NCBI GenBank assembly: GCA_946480475.1
Contig: CAMLJM010000010.1
Coordinates: 16,412 to 80,411, forward strand
Direction: 5' to 3'
Origin: an uncultured Alphaproteobacteria bacterium
Lineage (GTDB): Bacteria; Pseudomonadota; Alphaproteobacteria; Micavibrionales; Micavibrionaceae
Length of the DNA: 64,000 nucleotides
The position numbers and the translations under genes were made by a program. Below are positions 18,125-27,709 of this stretch, one piece after another; within the stretch, counting starts at the first letter, position 1, and every line of letters starts with the position of its first letter. The notes below the pieces were generated by a model. The model was given only the letters and a program-made list of their open reading frames with translations. It made no database searches and had not been told where the DNA came from.

Positions 18125-19524
18125 CAGTCTTTAGTTCTTATCATATCTTCGGGTTTTACCCATTCGTCGAACTGAGATTCTGTCAGCAGACCTAGAGTAA
18201 TACCTGCTTGTTTTAGTGTGGTGCCTTCGGCATGCGCTTTTTTGGCAATTTTTGCCGCATTGTCATAGCCGATATAAGGGTTCAGCGCTGTAACCAGCAT
18301 CAGGCTTTCGTATAGAAGTTTTTCAATACGATCGCGATTTGGTTCGATACCTACAACGCAATTTTGGGTAAAGCTATTGCAAGCATCAGCCAACAGGCGA
18401 ATTGATTGCAATACATTAAAAATAATGACGGGTTTGAATACATTCAGCTCGAAATGGCCATTACTGCCGGCCACAGTTACGGTTACATGATTACCCATGA
18501 CCTGTGAACAGACCATGGTCATCGCTTCGGACTGGGTGGGGTTCACTTTGCCCGGCATAATGGATGAACCCGGCTCATTTTCTGGCAGACTGATTTCACC
18601 GATGCCGCAACGCGGACCGGAGCCCAGCAGGCGAACGTCATTCGCAATTTTCATGAGCGATGCCGCGAGGACATTCAGGGCCCCTGATACTTCTACCATG
18701 GCGTCGTGGCTGGCGAGAGCCTCGAATTTATTCTCGGCGCTTACAAACTCAAGATCCGTAATTTTTGCCACATGCGCGGCAAATTTATCGGCAAAACCTG
18801 TTTTGCAATTAATACCTGTGCCTACGGCAGTACCACCTTGGGCCAACTTCATCAAACGAGGCATCGTATTGCGTACGCGCTCTATGCCATATTCAATTTG
18901 TTTGGCGTAACCCGAAAATTCCTGTCCCAGAGTAATGGGGGTGGCATCCTGCAAGTGAGTGCGGCCAATTTTTACGATGTTCATGAAGGCCCCTGATTTC
19001 TCCGCTAAAGCCGAGTGCAGATGCTCGAGTGCAGGGATCAACTCATGATGCAATTGCTCAGCTGCTGCAATATGCATGACAGTCGGGAAACTATCATTAG
19101 ATGATTGCCCCATGTTTACATGGTCATTTGGATGAACGGGTTTTTTGCTGCCCTTGGTGCCGCCCAGAATTTCAATCGCGCGGTTTGAAATTACTTCGTT
19201 GGCATTCATATTGGTTTGCGTGCCAGAGCCGGTTTGCCATACAACCAAAGGGAATTCACCAACCAACGTACCATCAATAATTTCATCAGCAGCTTGTGTT
19301 ATGGCCTGCCCGATATTTTTATCGAGCGCACCCAAATCCATGTTTGCAAGCGCGGCAGCTTTTTTCTGAATGCCTAGCGCTCTTACCAATGGTTTGGGCA
19401 TGCGCTCTTCACCGATACGGAAATTCTGTATACTGCGTTGTGTTTGTGCACCCCAATAACGGTCGGCAGGGACTTCAATTTCACCGAATGAATCCGTTTC
19501 AATGCGAATATCGTCAGACGACAT
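18124..19524 (-). CDS. fumC: Class II fumarate hydratase
   Basis: FumC interconverts fumarate and malate in the TCA cycle without an iron-sulfur cluster. The protein has the fumarase/aspartase signature [11 protein letters not shown], the substrate region [10 protein letters not shown], the His-containing [14 protein letters not shown] and the GRTHLQDA segment. The C-terminal [16 protein letters not shown] is typical of fumarase rather than aspartase. The frame opens at 19566, but ATG 19524 ([14 protein letters not shown]) has AAAGG 7 nt upstream and matches the family N-terminus; it gives 466 residues. Downstream it is coupled to an RHH protein. Confidence 0.95.
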   Translation of the reverse strand: MSSDDIRIETDSFGEIEVPADRYWGAQTQRSIQNFRIGEERMPKPLVRALGIQKKAAALANMDLGALDKNIGQAITQAADEIIDGTLVGEFPLVVWQTGSGTQTNMNANEVISNRAIEILGGTKGSKKPVHPNDHVNMGQSSNDSFPTVMHIAAAEQLHHELIPALEHLHSALAEKSGAFMNIVKIGRTHLQDATPITLGQEFSGYAKQIEYGIERVRNTMPRLMKLAQGGTAVGTGINCKTGFADKFAAHVAKITDLEFVSAENKFEALASHDAMVEVSGALNVLAASLMKIANDVRLLGSGPRCGIGEISLPENEPGSSIMPGKVNPTQSEAMTMVCSQVMGNHVTVTVAGSNGHFELNVFKPVIIFNVLQSIRLLADACNSFTQNCVVGIEPNRDRIEKLLYESLMLVTALNPYIGYDNAAKIAKKAHAEGTTLKQAGITLGLLTESQFDEWVKPEDMIRTKD

Positions 19525-19567
19525 AGATATACCTTTATCGGTAGAAAGTTTCGACAGAGCGCCCATT

Positions 19568-20134
19568 TTACAGTTCCTGTTCCTGCTTAATGGTCACATC
19601 AGAAGTATAATCGGATTTAATGAACTGAATACCCTTGTCGGCACTGAAAACCAGTTCGTCAACGCAATTGACTGTAGAATCGGCCAAAGTTGTCTGCATG
19701 CTGCCTTCTGTGATCTGGAAGTTCTGGTTTTTTATAACCATTGTAGATTTTACAGTAGCTGATTTCCCGTTCGGATGGATATGAATGTCCTGAATATCGT
19801 ATTGCAGGGATGCACCCTTCATACTGTCATAACCTTGGCGTGCGGTTTGAAGCAGCATTTGCTTATCCATATCTACAGGAACCTGCACAGGGGCTTCATT
19901 CCCGTTATGAAAGGTCATCAGCATTCGGCTTTTATAGCTGTCATGCGTCATGGTCTTTGTCATAGACAGAAATTGATCATACGGTTTTTGATAACTTTGT
20001 GCGCTGTCTTCCATAAAAATACGTATATTTTCATTCGTCAGTGCTGCTGGTTGCTGCGCCTGAGCCGAGAAAAATGTAAGCGCTGTGAAGGCGGCCAAAA
20101 GACAAAGGACCACCATATATTTTACTTGTAACAT
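19568..20134 (-). CDS. Secreted protein of unknown function
   Basis: The 188-residue product has a signal peptide ([26 protein letters not shown]). The mature part looks like a small alpha+beta domain with one Cys (VNCVDEL). A strand-turn pattern ([20 protein letters not shown], then [12 protein letters not shown]) recalls nuclear-transport-factor-2-like or lipocalin-like periplasmic proteins, but I cannot assign a family. The gene ends about 43 bp before the chosen fumC start, so it may be the first gene of a run into fumC; a functional link is not evident. Confidence 0.6.
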   Translation of the reverse strand: MLQVKYMVVLCLLAAFTALTFFSAQAQQPAALTNENIRIFMEDSAQSYQKPYDQFLSMTKTMTHDSYKSRMLMTFHNGNEAPVQVPVDMDKQMLLQTARQGYDSMKGASLQYDIQDIHIHPNGKSATVKSTMVIKNQNFQITEGSMQTTLADSTVNCVDELVFSADKGIQFIKSDYTSDVTIKQEQEL

Positions 20135-20203
20135 AACTCGCCTTTATAAGAGTTATCTAATTCAACCCGGGAAAACTATCATCCCAAGAGTCACAGGTAA
20201 AGC

Positions 20204-21340
20204 TTAACGAGGGATAGGTTGTGAATAGTTTTTAGTGAGATTCCGGACCCTTAGCCCTTGTTGCAAGGCATTTCGGACAGAATTGGTATATGCATACCCT
20301 TTTGCATCTTGGCCAGTCAGGTCTTTAAAATGGGGGTTAACCTGAGGATGACCCGCAAGGAATTTCACTATCCATAATGCCTTGGCTGCCTCCCAGCGGG
20401 AGTATTTCTGAGTCGGCATAAGATTTATATCCTTAATCTCTGCGGCCTCTTTGTCCCATTCAAGGCGGGAGTGAACAATCTCATCAGCTAGAAGTACTGC
20501 ATAAATAAGAGGTGACATGCGATTCCATTGGAACGGAATATTCCAATCCACTTGGTTTCCAGGCAATAGGTTTAATCCCAACAAAGTTTCCCGATTACGA
20601 TATTTTATCGCGCGGGCTATTGGCGGGTCCCAGACAGTCTGCACAGGCTGATCAATATCCTGCATGATCCTGTTGGCAGATTGCTCGGCTCTTTCAAGTT
20701 TTTTCTCTAATGCAGAAGAAAGCACGACAGCCTCCTCATCGTGCAAAATGGCGGGTAAGGGGAAGTTTTCAGGTAAGGAGCCACTATCATTAGCGCTGGC
20801 ATTAAAAACGTTGCAGAGCAGCGGAACGGCCCAGCGGTTTTTTGCGTAGCGTGCTATGAAGAAGAATGGCAAGCGCCCTTCAGAGTCCGGTTCTTTAAAA
20901 TCAATATTAAATGATCCCAGAGCGGCAATCATTTTCGGCGTTTGTGCTACATGACCGGGGTTCAGAAAATAGGTGCGATCACTTCGTAGCTTGAACTTAA
21001 AGAAATGATTGCCGCCCAGAAGGGTGCTTCTATTCGCAACTAATTTTTCTACAACGGTGCTGACCTTATCGTCTTCGATATCTTTCAGGAAGACGTAACT
21101 GTCCTGACGCTTCAATCTCATGATGCCGATGCAATCATCATATATGCCATCAAGATACATTGAGTCTTGGCGGTACACAGCATCTGTAATGCTTTCGGTA
21201 TCAGCGTACATAAAGGCGCGGCGCAGAGCGCCCGTGACCTTTGGCGGGGTCCCATGCTGCGTTTGCTCCCAAGCGCGAATTTTCTGCCCGGCTACAAACT
21301 CCAGAAGGGCATGTCTGAATCTTTGTTCATTGCTCGACAT
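20204..21340 (-). CDS. Uncharacterised protein, possibly degenerate ankyrin-like repeats
   Basis: This 378-residue protein has no signal peptide and no membrane segment. Two or three stretches recall ankyrin repeats in outline: DSEGRLPFFFIARYAKNRWA followed by PLLCNVFNAS, then WNRMSPLIYAVLLADEIV, then ALWIVKFLAGHPQVNP. In each a polar turn is followed by two short helices and a V/I-N/D-type turn. The match is weak and no repeat keeps the full TPLHxAA consensus. A Lys/Glu-rich helix (about 215-235) separates the halves. The gene stands alone, 63 bp or more from its neighbours. Confidence 0.55.
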   Translation of the reverse strand: MSSNEQRFRHALLEFVAGQKIRAWEQTQHGTPPKVTGALRRAFMYADTESITDAVYRQDSMYLDGIYDDCIGIMRLKRQDSYVFLKDIEDDKVSTVVEKLVANRSTLLGGNHFFKFKLRSDRTYFLNPGHVAQTPKMIAALGSFNIDFKEPDSEGRLPFFFIARYAKNRWAVPLLCNVFNASANDSGSLPENFPLPAILHDEEAVVLSSALEKKLERAEQSANRIMQDIDQPVQTVWDPPIARAIKYRNRETLLGLNLLPGNQVDWNIPFQWNRMSPLIYAVLLADEIVHSRLEWDKEAAEIKDINLMPTQKYSRWEAAKALWIVKFLAGHPQVNPHFKDLTGQDAKGYAYTNSVRNALQQGLRVRNLTKNYSQPIPR

Positions 21341-21396
21341 AAAACAAAGTCCCTGTATTTTTATTATTTTATGGCTACAGGCTAGCGGAGTGGCGG

Positions 21397-22461
21397 CTAT
21401 TCCGCAAGAACGGTAACGTGTCCCATTTTGCGGCCTTCCTTGGCTTCTTCTTTGCCATAAAGGTGAACGCAGGCGCCTTTCTTCTCCAGCCAGATGCCGA
21501 GTTTCTTTGCATCGAGACCAATAAGATTGTGCATCACAGCATCGGAGTGCCGCGCGGGCGCTCCAACCGGCATCCCGGCTACTGTGCGTATGTGTTGTTC
21601 AAATTGTGAAACAGCGCAGGCATCAATAGTCCAGTGACCAGAATTGTGCGTACGGGGTGCGATCTCGTTTGCTAACAAATGGCCATCGCGGGTAATGAAC
21701 ATTTCAAGGGCCAATACGCCTACCAGATCTACGGCATCAGCCAGCAGTCTTGTCATCCCGCGCGCTTGCTCTGAAATCTCTTCAGGAATGGGGGCTGGAA
21801 TAGTGCTTTTCGCAAGAATATGGTTTCGATGCTCATTCAGGATAGGGCCATAGATAGCGGTTTGCCCTAATTTGTCGCGCGCTATAATGACAGAAATTTC
21901 ACAGACAAAATCTACAAGCTCTTCTGCTATTAACTCTTGCTTACCCAGATATTTCCAGGCCGCGTCGGAATCATCACCATGTGTGAATTTGGACTGACCC
22001 TTACCATCATACCCAAAACGTGTGGTTTTCAGGATGCAGTGTGCAATCTTCATCTCGGATAAAGCGGCATCAATATCGGATGCTTTCTGGATGACACTCC
22101 AGCGGGCTGTCGGAATACCTATGTCGTTCAGGAATTTCTTTTCTGTTGGACGGTGCTGGGCAATCTCCAGCAAGCGGTCATCAGGGAATACCGGCTTATG
22201 CTTTTGCAAATAGCGGATGGTTTCAACCGGAATATTTTCAAATTCGTATGTTATGACGTCTACGCTATCAGCAAATTCCTTTAGTTTTTGTCCATCGTCA
22301 TAATTACCGATGAAAGTGCGGGCCGCCACATGGCTGGCGGGGCTGTCTTCCTCGGGGCAATATATATGGACCTTGACGCCCAGACGCGCTGCCGCCACGG
22401 CGCTCATGCGTCCTAATTGGCCGCCCCCTAATATGCCTACGGTTTTACGTTCAAGCTTCAT
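21397..22461 (-). CDS. purK: N5-carboxyaminoimidazole ribonucleotide synthase
   Basis: PurK uses ATP and bicarbonate to make N5-CAIR from AIR in purine synthesis. The 354 residues have the N-terminal GILGGGQLGRM signature, the ATP-grasp segments (LKTTRFGYDGKGQ; EELVDFVCEISVI) and the C-terminal NEIAPRTHNSGHWTIDAC motif that is diagnostic for PurK. It follows purE by 9 bp, the normal order of the purEK operon, so the two enzymes supply and consume N5-CAIR in sequence. Confidence 0.95.
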   Translation of the reverse strand: MKLERKTVGILGGGQLGRMSAVAAARLGVKVHIYCPEEDSPASHVAARTFIGNYDDGQKLKEFADSVDVITYEFENIPVETIRYLQKHKPVFPDDRLLEIAQHRPTEKKFLNDIGIPTARWSVIQKASDIDAALSEMKIAHCILKTTRFGYDGKGQSKFTHGDDSDAAWKYLGKQELIAEELVDFVCEISVIIARDKLGQTAIYGPILNEHRNHILAKSTIPAPIPEEISEQARGMTRLLADAVDLVGVLALEMFITRDGHLLANEIAPRTHNSGHWTIDACAVSQFEQHIRTVAGMPVGAPARHSDAVMHNLIGLDAKKLGIWLEKKGACVHLYGKEEAKEGRKMGHVTVLAE

Positions 22462-22470
22462 GCGGGACTC

Positions 22471-22959
22471 TTAGGTTGAGGGTGTCAGCGCTACAGAATC
22501 TGTCTGTTTCTGGCGGTATTCATCAAGACGTAGTGCTAGGGATTTATCATTCAACGCCAGAATGGCAATTGCCAACAGGGCTGCGTTTTTGGCGCCCGCC
22601 TGACCAATTGCTAATGTCCCAACCGGTATGCCGCCTGGCATTTGTGCAATAGAAAGAAGGCTGTCCAATCCTTTGAGCGCTTTACTTTCAACGGGTACGC
22701 CTAAAACAGGAAGAGGAGTCATGCTGGCACACATGCCGGGTAAATGTGCAGCGCCACCAGCACCGGCAATAATGACCTTCAAGCCTTTGGCTTTTGCACC
22801 CTTGGCGTATTCGCATAAGCGATCCGGCGTTCGATGAGCTGATACGATATTGGTTTCATGGGGAACACCAAGATCATTCAACATGTCTGATGCGGCCTTC
22901 ATGGTTTCCCAGTCTGACTGCGATCCCATGATAATGCCGACGACAGGTTGATGTATCAT
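22471..22959 (-). CDS. purE: N5-carboxyaminoimidazole ribonucleotide mutase
   Basis: PurE class I moves the carboxyl group of N5-CAIR to give CAIR. The 162-residue protein shows the family signature [13 protein letters not shown] at the start, SAHRTPDR with the active-site His, and [12 protein letters not shown]. The start codon overlaps the stop of the DUF465 gene by 4 bp (ATGA), and purK follows 9 bp later, so all three are likely one transcript. The presence of purK confirms the class I pathway. Confidence 0.95.
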   Translation of the reverse strand: MIHQPVVGIIMGSQSDWETMKAASDMLNDLGVPHETNIVSAHRTPDRLCEYAKGAKAKGLKVIIAGAGGAAHLPGMCASMTPLPVLGVPVESKALKGLDSLLSIAQMPGGIPVGTLAIGQAGAKNAALLAIAILALNDKSLALRLDEYRQKQTDSVALTPST

Positions 22960-23156
22960 GCAATGATATCCGGCAGTAATTGGCTTTCGATCTTCTGGAT
23001 CATATCCTTGAGCACCAGCTTGCGCTTCTTCAGGCGTTGCATCTGAATAAAGTCAACGGGTTGATGAGACATCATTTTATTAATGATATCGTCGAGATCC
23101 TTATGTTCCGATTGCAGCTCGATCAGCTTTTCGCGAAGCTCGTCATCGTCTTCCAT
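22956..23156 (-). CDS. DUF465 (YdcH-type) small helical protein
   Basis: The 66-residue product is an antiparallel helical hairpin of the DUF465/YdcH kind: [18 protein letters not shown], then [19 protein letters not shown]. The frame can be extended to a TTG at 23198, but ATG 23156 gives the usual length and N-terminus. It is the first gene of a likely DUF465-purE-purK operon. Function of the family is unknown. Confidence 0.85.
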   Translation of the reverse strand: MEDDDELREKLIELQSEHKDLDDIINKMMSHQPVDFIQMQRLKKRKLVLKDMIQKIESQLLPDIIA

Positions 23157-23218
23157 GGGAAAGGGCCTGCCTGTGATTACCGAAATTAAAAAGCTCAAAA
23201 AGGTTAGCAGATAATCCG

Positions 23219-23247
23219 TTGTTAGGTAAGCATAAATTGTGTATGAA
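23219..23247 (+). promoter_or_regulatory. Candidate promoter for the phosphofructokinase gene
   Basis: TTGTTA (23219-23224) and TATGAA (23242-23247) are separated by 17 nt and end 41 nt before the ATG. The match to the housekeeping consensus is fair only. Confidence 0.3.
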
Positions 23248-23288
23248 TAACCATTCTTTCCCGGGTGTGTAAATTAAAAGGATGTATT

Positions 23289-24368
23289 ATGTCTAAAAAA
23301 AGGATTGCTATTCTTACCAGTGGCGGCGACTGCGCCGGTCTGAACGCGGCTATTCGCGCGGCTGTCCACCGTGCGCACCGTTTAGGCTGGGAGACGATAG
23401 GGCTTATTAACGGTACAGCGGGATTGCTGAAGGACCCAGCTCAGTACCGGATACTGACACCCAATGATATGGATTCTTATGTTATGCGCATGGGTGGCAC
23501 CATTCTGGGTACAACCAATAAAGGCAATCCGTTTGCGTTTCCTATGGCTGATGGATCTACAAAAGACCTCTCAGGCAAGATTATAGATGGCTTCAAATCC
23601 CTTAATGTAGAAGGGATAATTGGTATCGGCGGTGACGGCAGCTTCGCGATCCTGAACAAGCTAGCGACACAAGGCGGCCTGAAGATGGTGGGTATTCCCA
23701 AAACCATCGATAATGATATTGGCATGACGGAAACTTCAACCGGTTTTGATACGGCAGTCGCCGTGGCTACTGAGGCGCTGGATCGTTTGCAACCTACGGC
23801 TGCCAGCCATGATCGTGTTATGATCCTGGAAGTGATGGGCCGCGACGCTGGTCACATTGCCCTTGCTGCCGGTATTGCCGGTGGCGCTGATGTTATCCTG
23901 ATCCCTGAAGTTGCTTACAATCTGGAAAAGGTTGCTGCTAAAATTAAAGAAGTGAAGGATTCTGGACGTAACTTTGCCCTTATCGTGGTTTCCGAGGCGG
24001 TTAAAGCTCTGGATGGTTCCAAGGTTGAGATGGAGTATTATGGCGGTGAAAAGCGTTATGGTGGTGTGGGTCAATATTTGAGCAATAAAATTGCTGATAT
24101 GACGGGCTCCGAAACCCGGGTTACTGTATTAGGCCACGTCCAGCGCGGCAGTCAGCCTACATATAATGACCGTCTGCTGGCGTCAGCCTTTGGTGTTAAG
24201 GCTGTGGATCTTATTAATGAAGGTAAATTCGGTCGTATGGTGGCGTGGTCAAACCGTCAGGTCATTGATGTGGCGATTGAAGATGCAATCAAGGCCTATC
24301 AACAGGTCGATCTCGATGGTACTCTGGTGCATACCGCCCGGGCGCTGGGTATATCATTAGGAGATTAA
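23289..24368 (+). CDS. pfkA: 6-phosphofructokinase, mixed-substrate group
   Basis: The enzyme phosphorylates fructose 6-phosphate. The 359 residues include TSGGDCAGLNAAIRA, GTTNKGNPF, the donor-site GGDGS, PKTIDND and the sugar-phosphate segment MGRDAGHIALAAG. The donor-site residues are mixed: GGDGS has Gly where PPi-using enzymes have Asp, while PKTIDND has the Lys common in PPi-using enzymes instead of the Gly of Escherichia coli PFK. This Gly/Lys pair is found in the group III mixed-substrate family, some of which use ATP. The phosphoryl donor is therefore uncertain, ATP being more likely. Start: ATG 23289 with AAAAGGA upstream, rather than an in-frame start at 23265. Confidence 0.9.
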   Translation: MSKKRIAILTSGGDCAGLNAAIRAAVHRAHRLGWETIGLINGTAGLLKDPAQYRILTPNDMDSYVMRMGGTILGTTNKGNPFAFPMADGSTKDLSGKIIDGFKSLNVEGIIGIGGDGSFAILNKLATQGGLKMVGIPKTIDNDIGMTETSTGFDTAVAVATEALDRLQPTAASHDRVMILEVMGRDAGHIALAAGIAGGADVILIPEVAYNLEKVAAKIKEVKDSGRNFALIVVSEAVKALDGSKVEMEYYGGEKRYGGVGQYLSNKIADMTGSETRVTVLGHVQRGSQPTYNDRLLASAFGVKAVDLINEGKFGRMVAWSNRQVIDVAIEDAIKAYQQVDLDGTLVHTARALGISLGD

Positions 24369-24374
24369 AGCCGC

Positions 24375-24908
24375 ATGCTGTATGTCCAGCAATCACTTAG
24401 TCCGAATGAGGAAATCATTCATATCGGTCATTTCCACTGGATGTACACATTGCTGGCAATGCTGGCGATCTTTTGGGGTATTCTGGGCTGCATCGCTGTG
24501 ATTGTCGGCGCCATTTATGTTCAGGATCATTTCCTGCACGGCTTTTCTGTTGATGCGACGTGGTTGGGCAAAGTGAAAGAATTACATCCTGGCGTCCGCA
24601 TCGGCGCGTTCTTTGTTTTTATTTTTGGCGTTCTTCGCTTTGCTTCCATGATGGTCACAAAGGCTACTACAGAAATTGCTATTACGAATTCACGTTTGAT
24701 TTTCAAGCGCGGCCTTGTTGCCCGTTATGTGGGTGAGATGAGTATTGATCGCATTGAGGGTGTCAATGTTCTTCAGACTGTATGGGGGCGCATCTTCGGC
24801 TATGGTCGTATCATGGTTCGCGGTATGGGCGTTGGTGAAGTTATTCTGCCCAGCATTTCCAATCCAATTGCCTTTCGCCGTGCTATTGAGAAAGCGAGAA
24901 CGTCATGA
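24375..24908 (+). CDS. Membrane protein with bacterial PH domain (bPH_2/YdbS-like)
   Basis: The 177-residue product has two N-terminal membrane segments (about 25-55 and 75-95) followed by a DUF304/bPH_2 domain: the strand pattern TEIAITNSRLIFKRGL, the IDRIEGVNVLQTVWGRIFGYG core and GVGEVILPSI. The family has a pleckstrin-homology-like fold at the inner membrane; its role is unknown. A paralogue follows with a 4-bp overlap (ATGA), so the two are likely to form a pair. AGGAG lies about 12 nt before the ATG. Confidence 0.82.
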   Translation: MLYVQQSLSPNEEIIHIGHFHWMYTLLAMLAIFWGILGCIAVIVGAIYVQDHFLHGFSVDATWLGKVKELHPGVRIGAFFVFIFGVLRFASMMVTKATTEIAITNSRLIFKRGLVARYVGEMSIDRIEGVNVLQTVWGRIFGYGRIMVRGMGVGEVILPSISNPIAFRRAIEKARTS

Positions 24909-25462
24909 CTGATGAGCATAAAAAAAGACCTGTCGCCAAGAATAATGGTGGTGAGAAACCTGAGACTGCTGGCAAAATTGAGCGGACGACCGCTACAGGG
25001 GAGGAGGCTCTTGAGTCCATCCTGATGCCGGGTGAGAAAATATTGCGCATTGCGCACATCAGCCCCGGTATTTACTGGAAGGGCGTCATCATGTTCATTT
25101 TCTCGATTATTGTGATGCTCGGGATTTCTATCAATCTTGGTGCCTTCTTCATGTTTGTCAGCATCTTGATGCTTTCGATTGCTTATCTTACCCGTTACTT
25201 CCTTCTTCTGGCGGCGACGGATAAGCGGATTATCATCAGGCATGGGATTATCAACCTCGATACGATCCAGTTCCGCTATACCAAGCTGGAAAGTGTGGAG
25301 CTTTCCCGTACGATCATCGGCCAGATTCTGGGCTACGCCAGCGTTATTATTACGGGGACGGGCAGCCGCGTAACGATTGTTCCTTTTATTGCCGATGCCT
25401 CTAAATTCCGTGCTGAATTAAACAAAATCCTGTTTGAACAGGATGAGAAGGCTTCTTCTTAA
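24905..25462 (+). CDS. Second membrane PH-domain protein (bPH_2-like)
   Basis: This 185-residue protein shares the plan of the gene before it: a charged N-terminal tail (about 1-50), two close membrane helices (about 60-100), then a bPH_2 domain with TDKRIIIRHGIINLDTIQ, LESVELSRTIIGQILGYA and VIITGTGSRVTIVPFI. The start codon overlaps the previous stop. The tail is much more polar than in its partner. Tandem bPH_2 genes are common and may build a hetero-oligomer; no sequence evidence shows the ligand. Confidence 0.82.
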   Translation: MTDEHKKRPVAKNNGGEKPETAGKIERTTATGEEALESILMPGEKILRIAHISPGIYWKGVIMFIFSIIVMLGISINLGAFFMFVSILMLSIAYLTRYFLLLAATDKRIIIRHGIINLDTIQFRYTKLESVELSRTIIGQILGYASVIITGTGSRVTIVPFIADASKFRAELNKILFEQDEKASS

Positions 25463-25601
25463 TTTCTTTATAGGTATTAGGAACTCTCTCCTTTATTCGC
25501 CGTTTTTGTTATGGACGAGTTGAAAGGCGGGGAATTTTAATTATGTTAATTATGATTGCGAAATTATAATGATCGTACGAATGTGCGGTATTTCCAATTG
25601 A

Positions 25602-25627
25602 TTATTTTATTTAAAAACGTAAAATAA
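25602..25627. promoter_or_regulatory. Inverted repeat in the L,D-transpeptidase promoter region
   Basis: TTATTTTA (25602-25609) and TAAAATAA (25620-25627) are perfect 8-bp arms with a 10-nt spacer. A TATAAT hexamer lies upstream at 25565-25570, and CTAA-N7-TTAAT (25677-25692), near the CtrA consensus TTAA-N7-TTAAC, lies downstream. The 279-bp gap is very AT-rich, which raises the chance level of such matches. Confidence 0.3.
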
Positions 25628-25741
25628 CCATCAGAATTACCTACACAAATCGTGCATTCGCATGATCTTTTCTCTGCTAATTAACTCTTAATGCTTTCGC
25701 GCGACAATATAGGTGTCTGAAACCTGGTGCGGGTTGTTTTC

Positions 25742-27523
25742 ATGTCACGGCTGGAAAACAAAATTAATAATAAGGCTCAGAATCCCTCTTATAAAAGAGT
25801 AAGGGGGTTTTTGCTTGCGGCTGTTTCTGTGGGGATTATTTGTTCCGCCGTAGGCACTTCCGGTATGGCGCAAGCCCAGATGCAAATGACGTTGCCGTCG
25901 AAAGATTTCTTCTTTGGCGGGAATCTCCTCAAGCAGGCTGTTTATGGCGAGTCGATTGCACAGGGTGCGGTCGGTACTCAAAAGCTTTCTGATAGTGAAG
26001 CTATCAATGCTTTTTACGAATCACGTGACCACAAGCCTTTCTGGACAAATTCACGTGCCAATCTTGATAAGGCGCGCCGTGTGTCCGCACTTCTTGCTGA
26101 TTCTTGGACGCATGGTCTTAATCCCGAGGAATATCACGCTCACGAAATTTCTGAGCTGCTTTCAAGTGAAGAGCGCGACGATGCCCGTCTTGAGTTATTG
26201 ATGACCGATGCTGTGGCGCGTTATGGCCGTGACATGTCGGGTATGCGTGTTAACGCTGCCGCTGCCGATGAGTATGCAAAATATTGGCGTCAGCCTTTGG
26301 CATTTGCAGATGTATTGGCAGGTATAAGCCGGACAACAGATCCTGAAGCCGCACTTAAAGATTTGAAACCACGTAGCGCATTTTATGATCGCCTTCGGGA
26401 AGAGTTAATCCGCTTAAGTCGCGAGAGCGAGAAGTATAGTGGTATTCTTCCTATTAAATTGACGGGCAAGATTTTCTATCCTGGTGATCGTAGCGAGGGC
26501 GTCATGTCTTTGCGGGCTCGTTTGGATGTAGATTACGATTCCGATTATGGCCCGGAAGATTTGTATGATGATAAGACAGCGGCAGCTGTTATGGATTTCC
26601 AGCGTGAACATGGTCTTGAAGCTGATGGCGTTATAGGGCCTAAAACACTGGCTCTAATTAACCGTGGCGCACGTGAGCAAATGGAGCAGGTAATAGCCAA
26701 TATGGAGCGCCTGCGCTGGATGGATGAGCAGAAACCTGATCGCTATATTCTTGTGAACATTCCCTCGCAAAGATTATGGGCTGTAGATCATGGTGATGTT
26801 GTCCACGAAATGGATGTGATTGTGGGCAAGCCGGATCGCCAAACTAAAGCTTTCAAGGCCGAGGTACGGGGTATACGCTTTAATCCGAAATGGAACGTGC
26901 CACAAGGTATTAAATCCAAAGATTTCCTGCCTAAGCTGCGTGAAGATCCCAGCTATTTGGCGCAGAAGGGTATTGAGATCTATCAGGGTACGGGTAAGGA
27001 TCGTCGTACTATTGATGGCACTGAAATCGACTGGGAGGCCATGACCCCAAGCGATATGAGCAAACTTAGCATGGTGCAAAATCAGGGGGCGAATAATGCA
27101 TTGGGCCGTATTCGTGTTCTGATGCCGAATGATTTTGATATCTATATGCACGATACCAATGCGCCAGAGTATTTTGAGAAATCCCAGCGCACTTTGAGTT
27201 CTGGCTGCGTCCGTTTGTCTCATCCTGAGGATATTGCGCGTTTCGTACTTTCACGGAACGAAGGCTGGACTGATGAAAAGATGGAATCCATCATCAATCG
27301 TGGCTCAACGGCAGAAATAGCGGCCGTGGAACCATTCCCTGTTTATATCGTTTATCAGACAATGTGGCTGGATAGTGAAGGGCGTCTGGTCTATGGGGAT
27401 GACGTCTATAAAAGGGATCGCCGCCTCATCAAGGTTCTGGCACAAGGAAATGATTTTCATATTCCTGAATCGAGGGGTACGCGTATAGCGGCCACTGTGG
27501 ATAGTCCCGCCAAGAAATTTTAG
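25742..27523 (+). CDS. L,D-transpeptidase, YcbB/LdtD-like
   Basis: The enzyme should make 3-3 cross-links in peptidoglycan. The 593-residue product has an N-terminal signal or anchor (about 25-48), a long scaffold domain, a peptidoglycan-binding domain (about 245-305: GDRSEGVMSLRARL through DGVIGPKTLALIN) and a YkuD catalytic domain with MHDTNAP and the active-site motif LSSGCVRLSHPED, including the nucleophile Cys. The order scaffold, PG-binding, YkuD is that of LdtD. ATG 25742 was chosen over a GTG 15 bp upstream; neither has a good ribosome-binding sequence. The long AT-rich upstream gap suggests separate regulation; an LdtR-like regulator is encoded 13 kb away. Confidence 0.9.
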   Translation: MSRLENKINNKAQNPSYKRVRGFLLAAVSVGIICSAVGTSGMAQAQMQMTLPSKDFFFGGNLLKQAVYGESIAQGAVGTQKLSDSEAINAFYESRDHKPFWTNSRANLDKARRVSALLADSWTHGLNPEEYHAHEISELLSSEERDDARLELLMTDAVARYGRDMSGMRVNAAAADEYAKYWRQPLAFADVLAGISRTTDPEAALKDLKPRSAFYDRLREELIRLSRESEKYSGILPIKLTGKIFYPGDRSEGVMSLRARLDVDYDSDYGPEDLYDDKTAAAVMDFQREHGLEADGVIGPKTLALINRGAREQMEQVIANMERLRWMDEQKPDRYILVNIPSQRLWAVDHGDVVHEMDVIVGKPDRQTKAFKAEVRGIRFNPKWNVPQGIKSKDFLPKLREDPSYLAQKGIEIYQGTGKDRRTIDGTEIDWEAMTPSDMSKLSMVQNQGANNALGRIRVLMPNDFDIYMHDTNAPEYFEKSQRTLSSGCVRLSHPEDIARFVLSRNEGWTDEKMESIINRGSTAEIAAVEPFPVYIVYQTMWLDSEGRLVYGDDVYKRDRRLIKVLAQGNDFHIPESRGTRIAATVDSPAKKF

Positions 27524-27709
27524 TATATAAATCAATGTGTTAACAAATCGACCTTGCTAAAAGTAGGGCCGATCCCTTACACTTTAAATAACAGGTCACT
27601 TTACATCGGCCTTCAAACCTTCTATTTCTTCCCTACCTTCAAACTAACAAAAACGAGCTTCCAACCGCCTAGACATTCTCTATCGTCAACAGCCAAGGTT
27701 ATCCCCTTT

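Noticed and set aside
23157..23198. TTG start adding 14 residues to the DUF465 protein
   Set aside because: No ribosome-binding sequence; the ATG at 23156 gives the normal family length.
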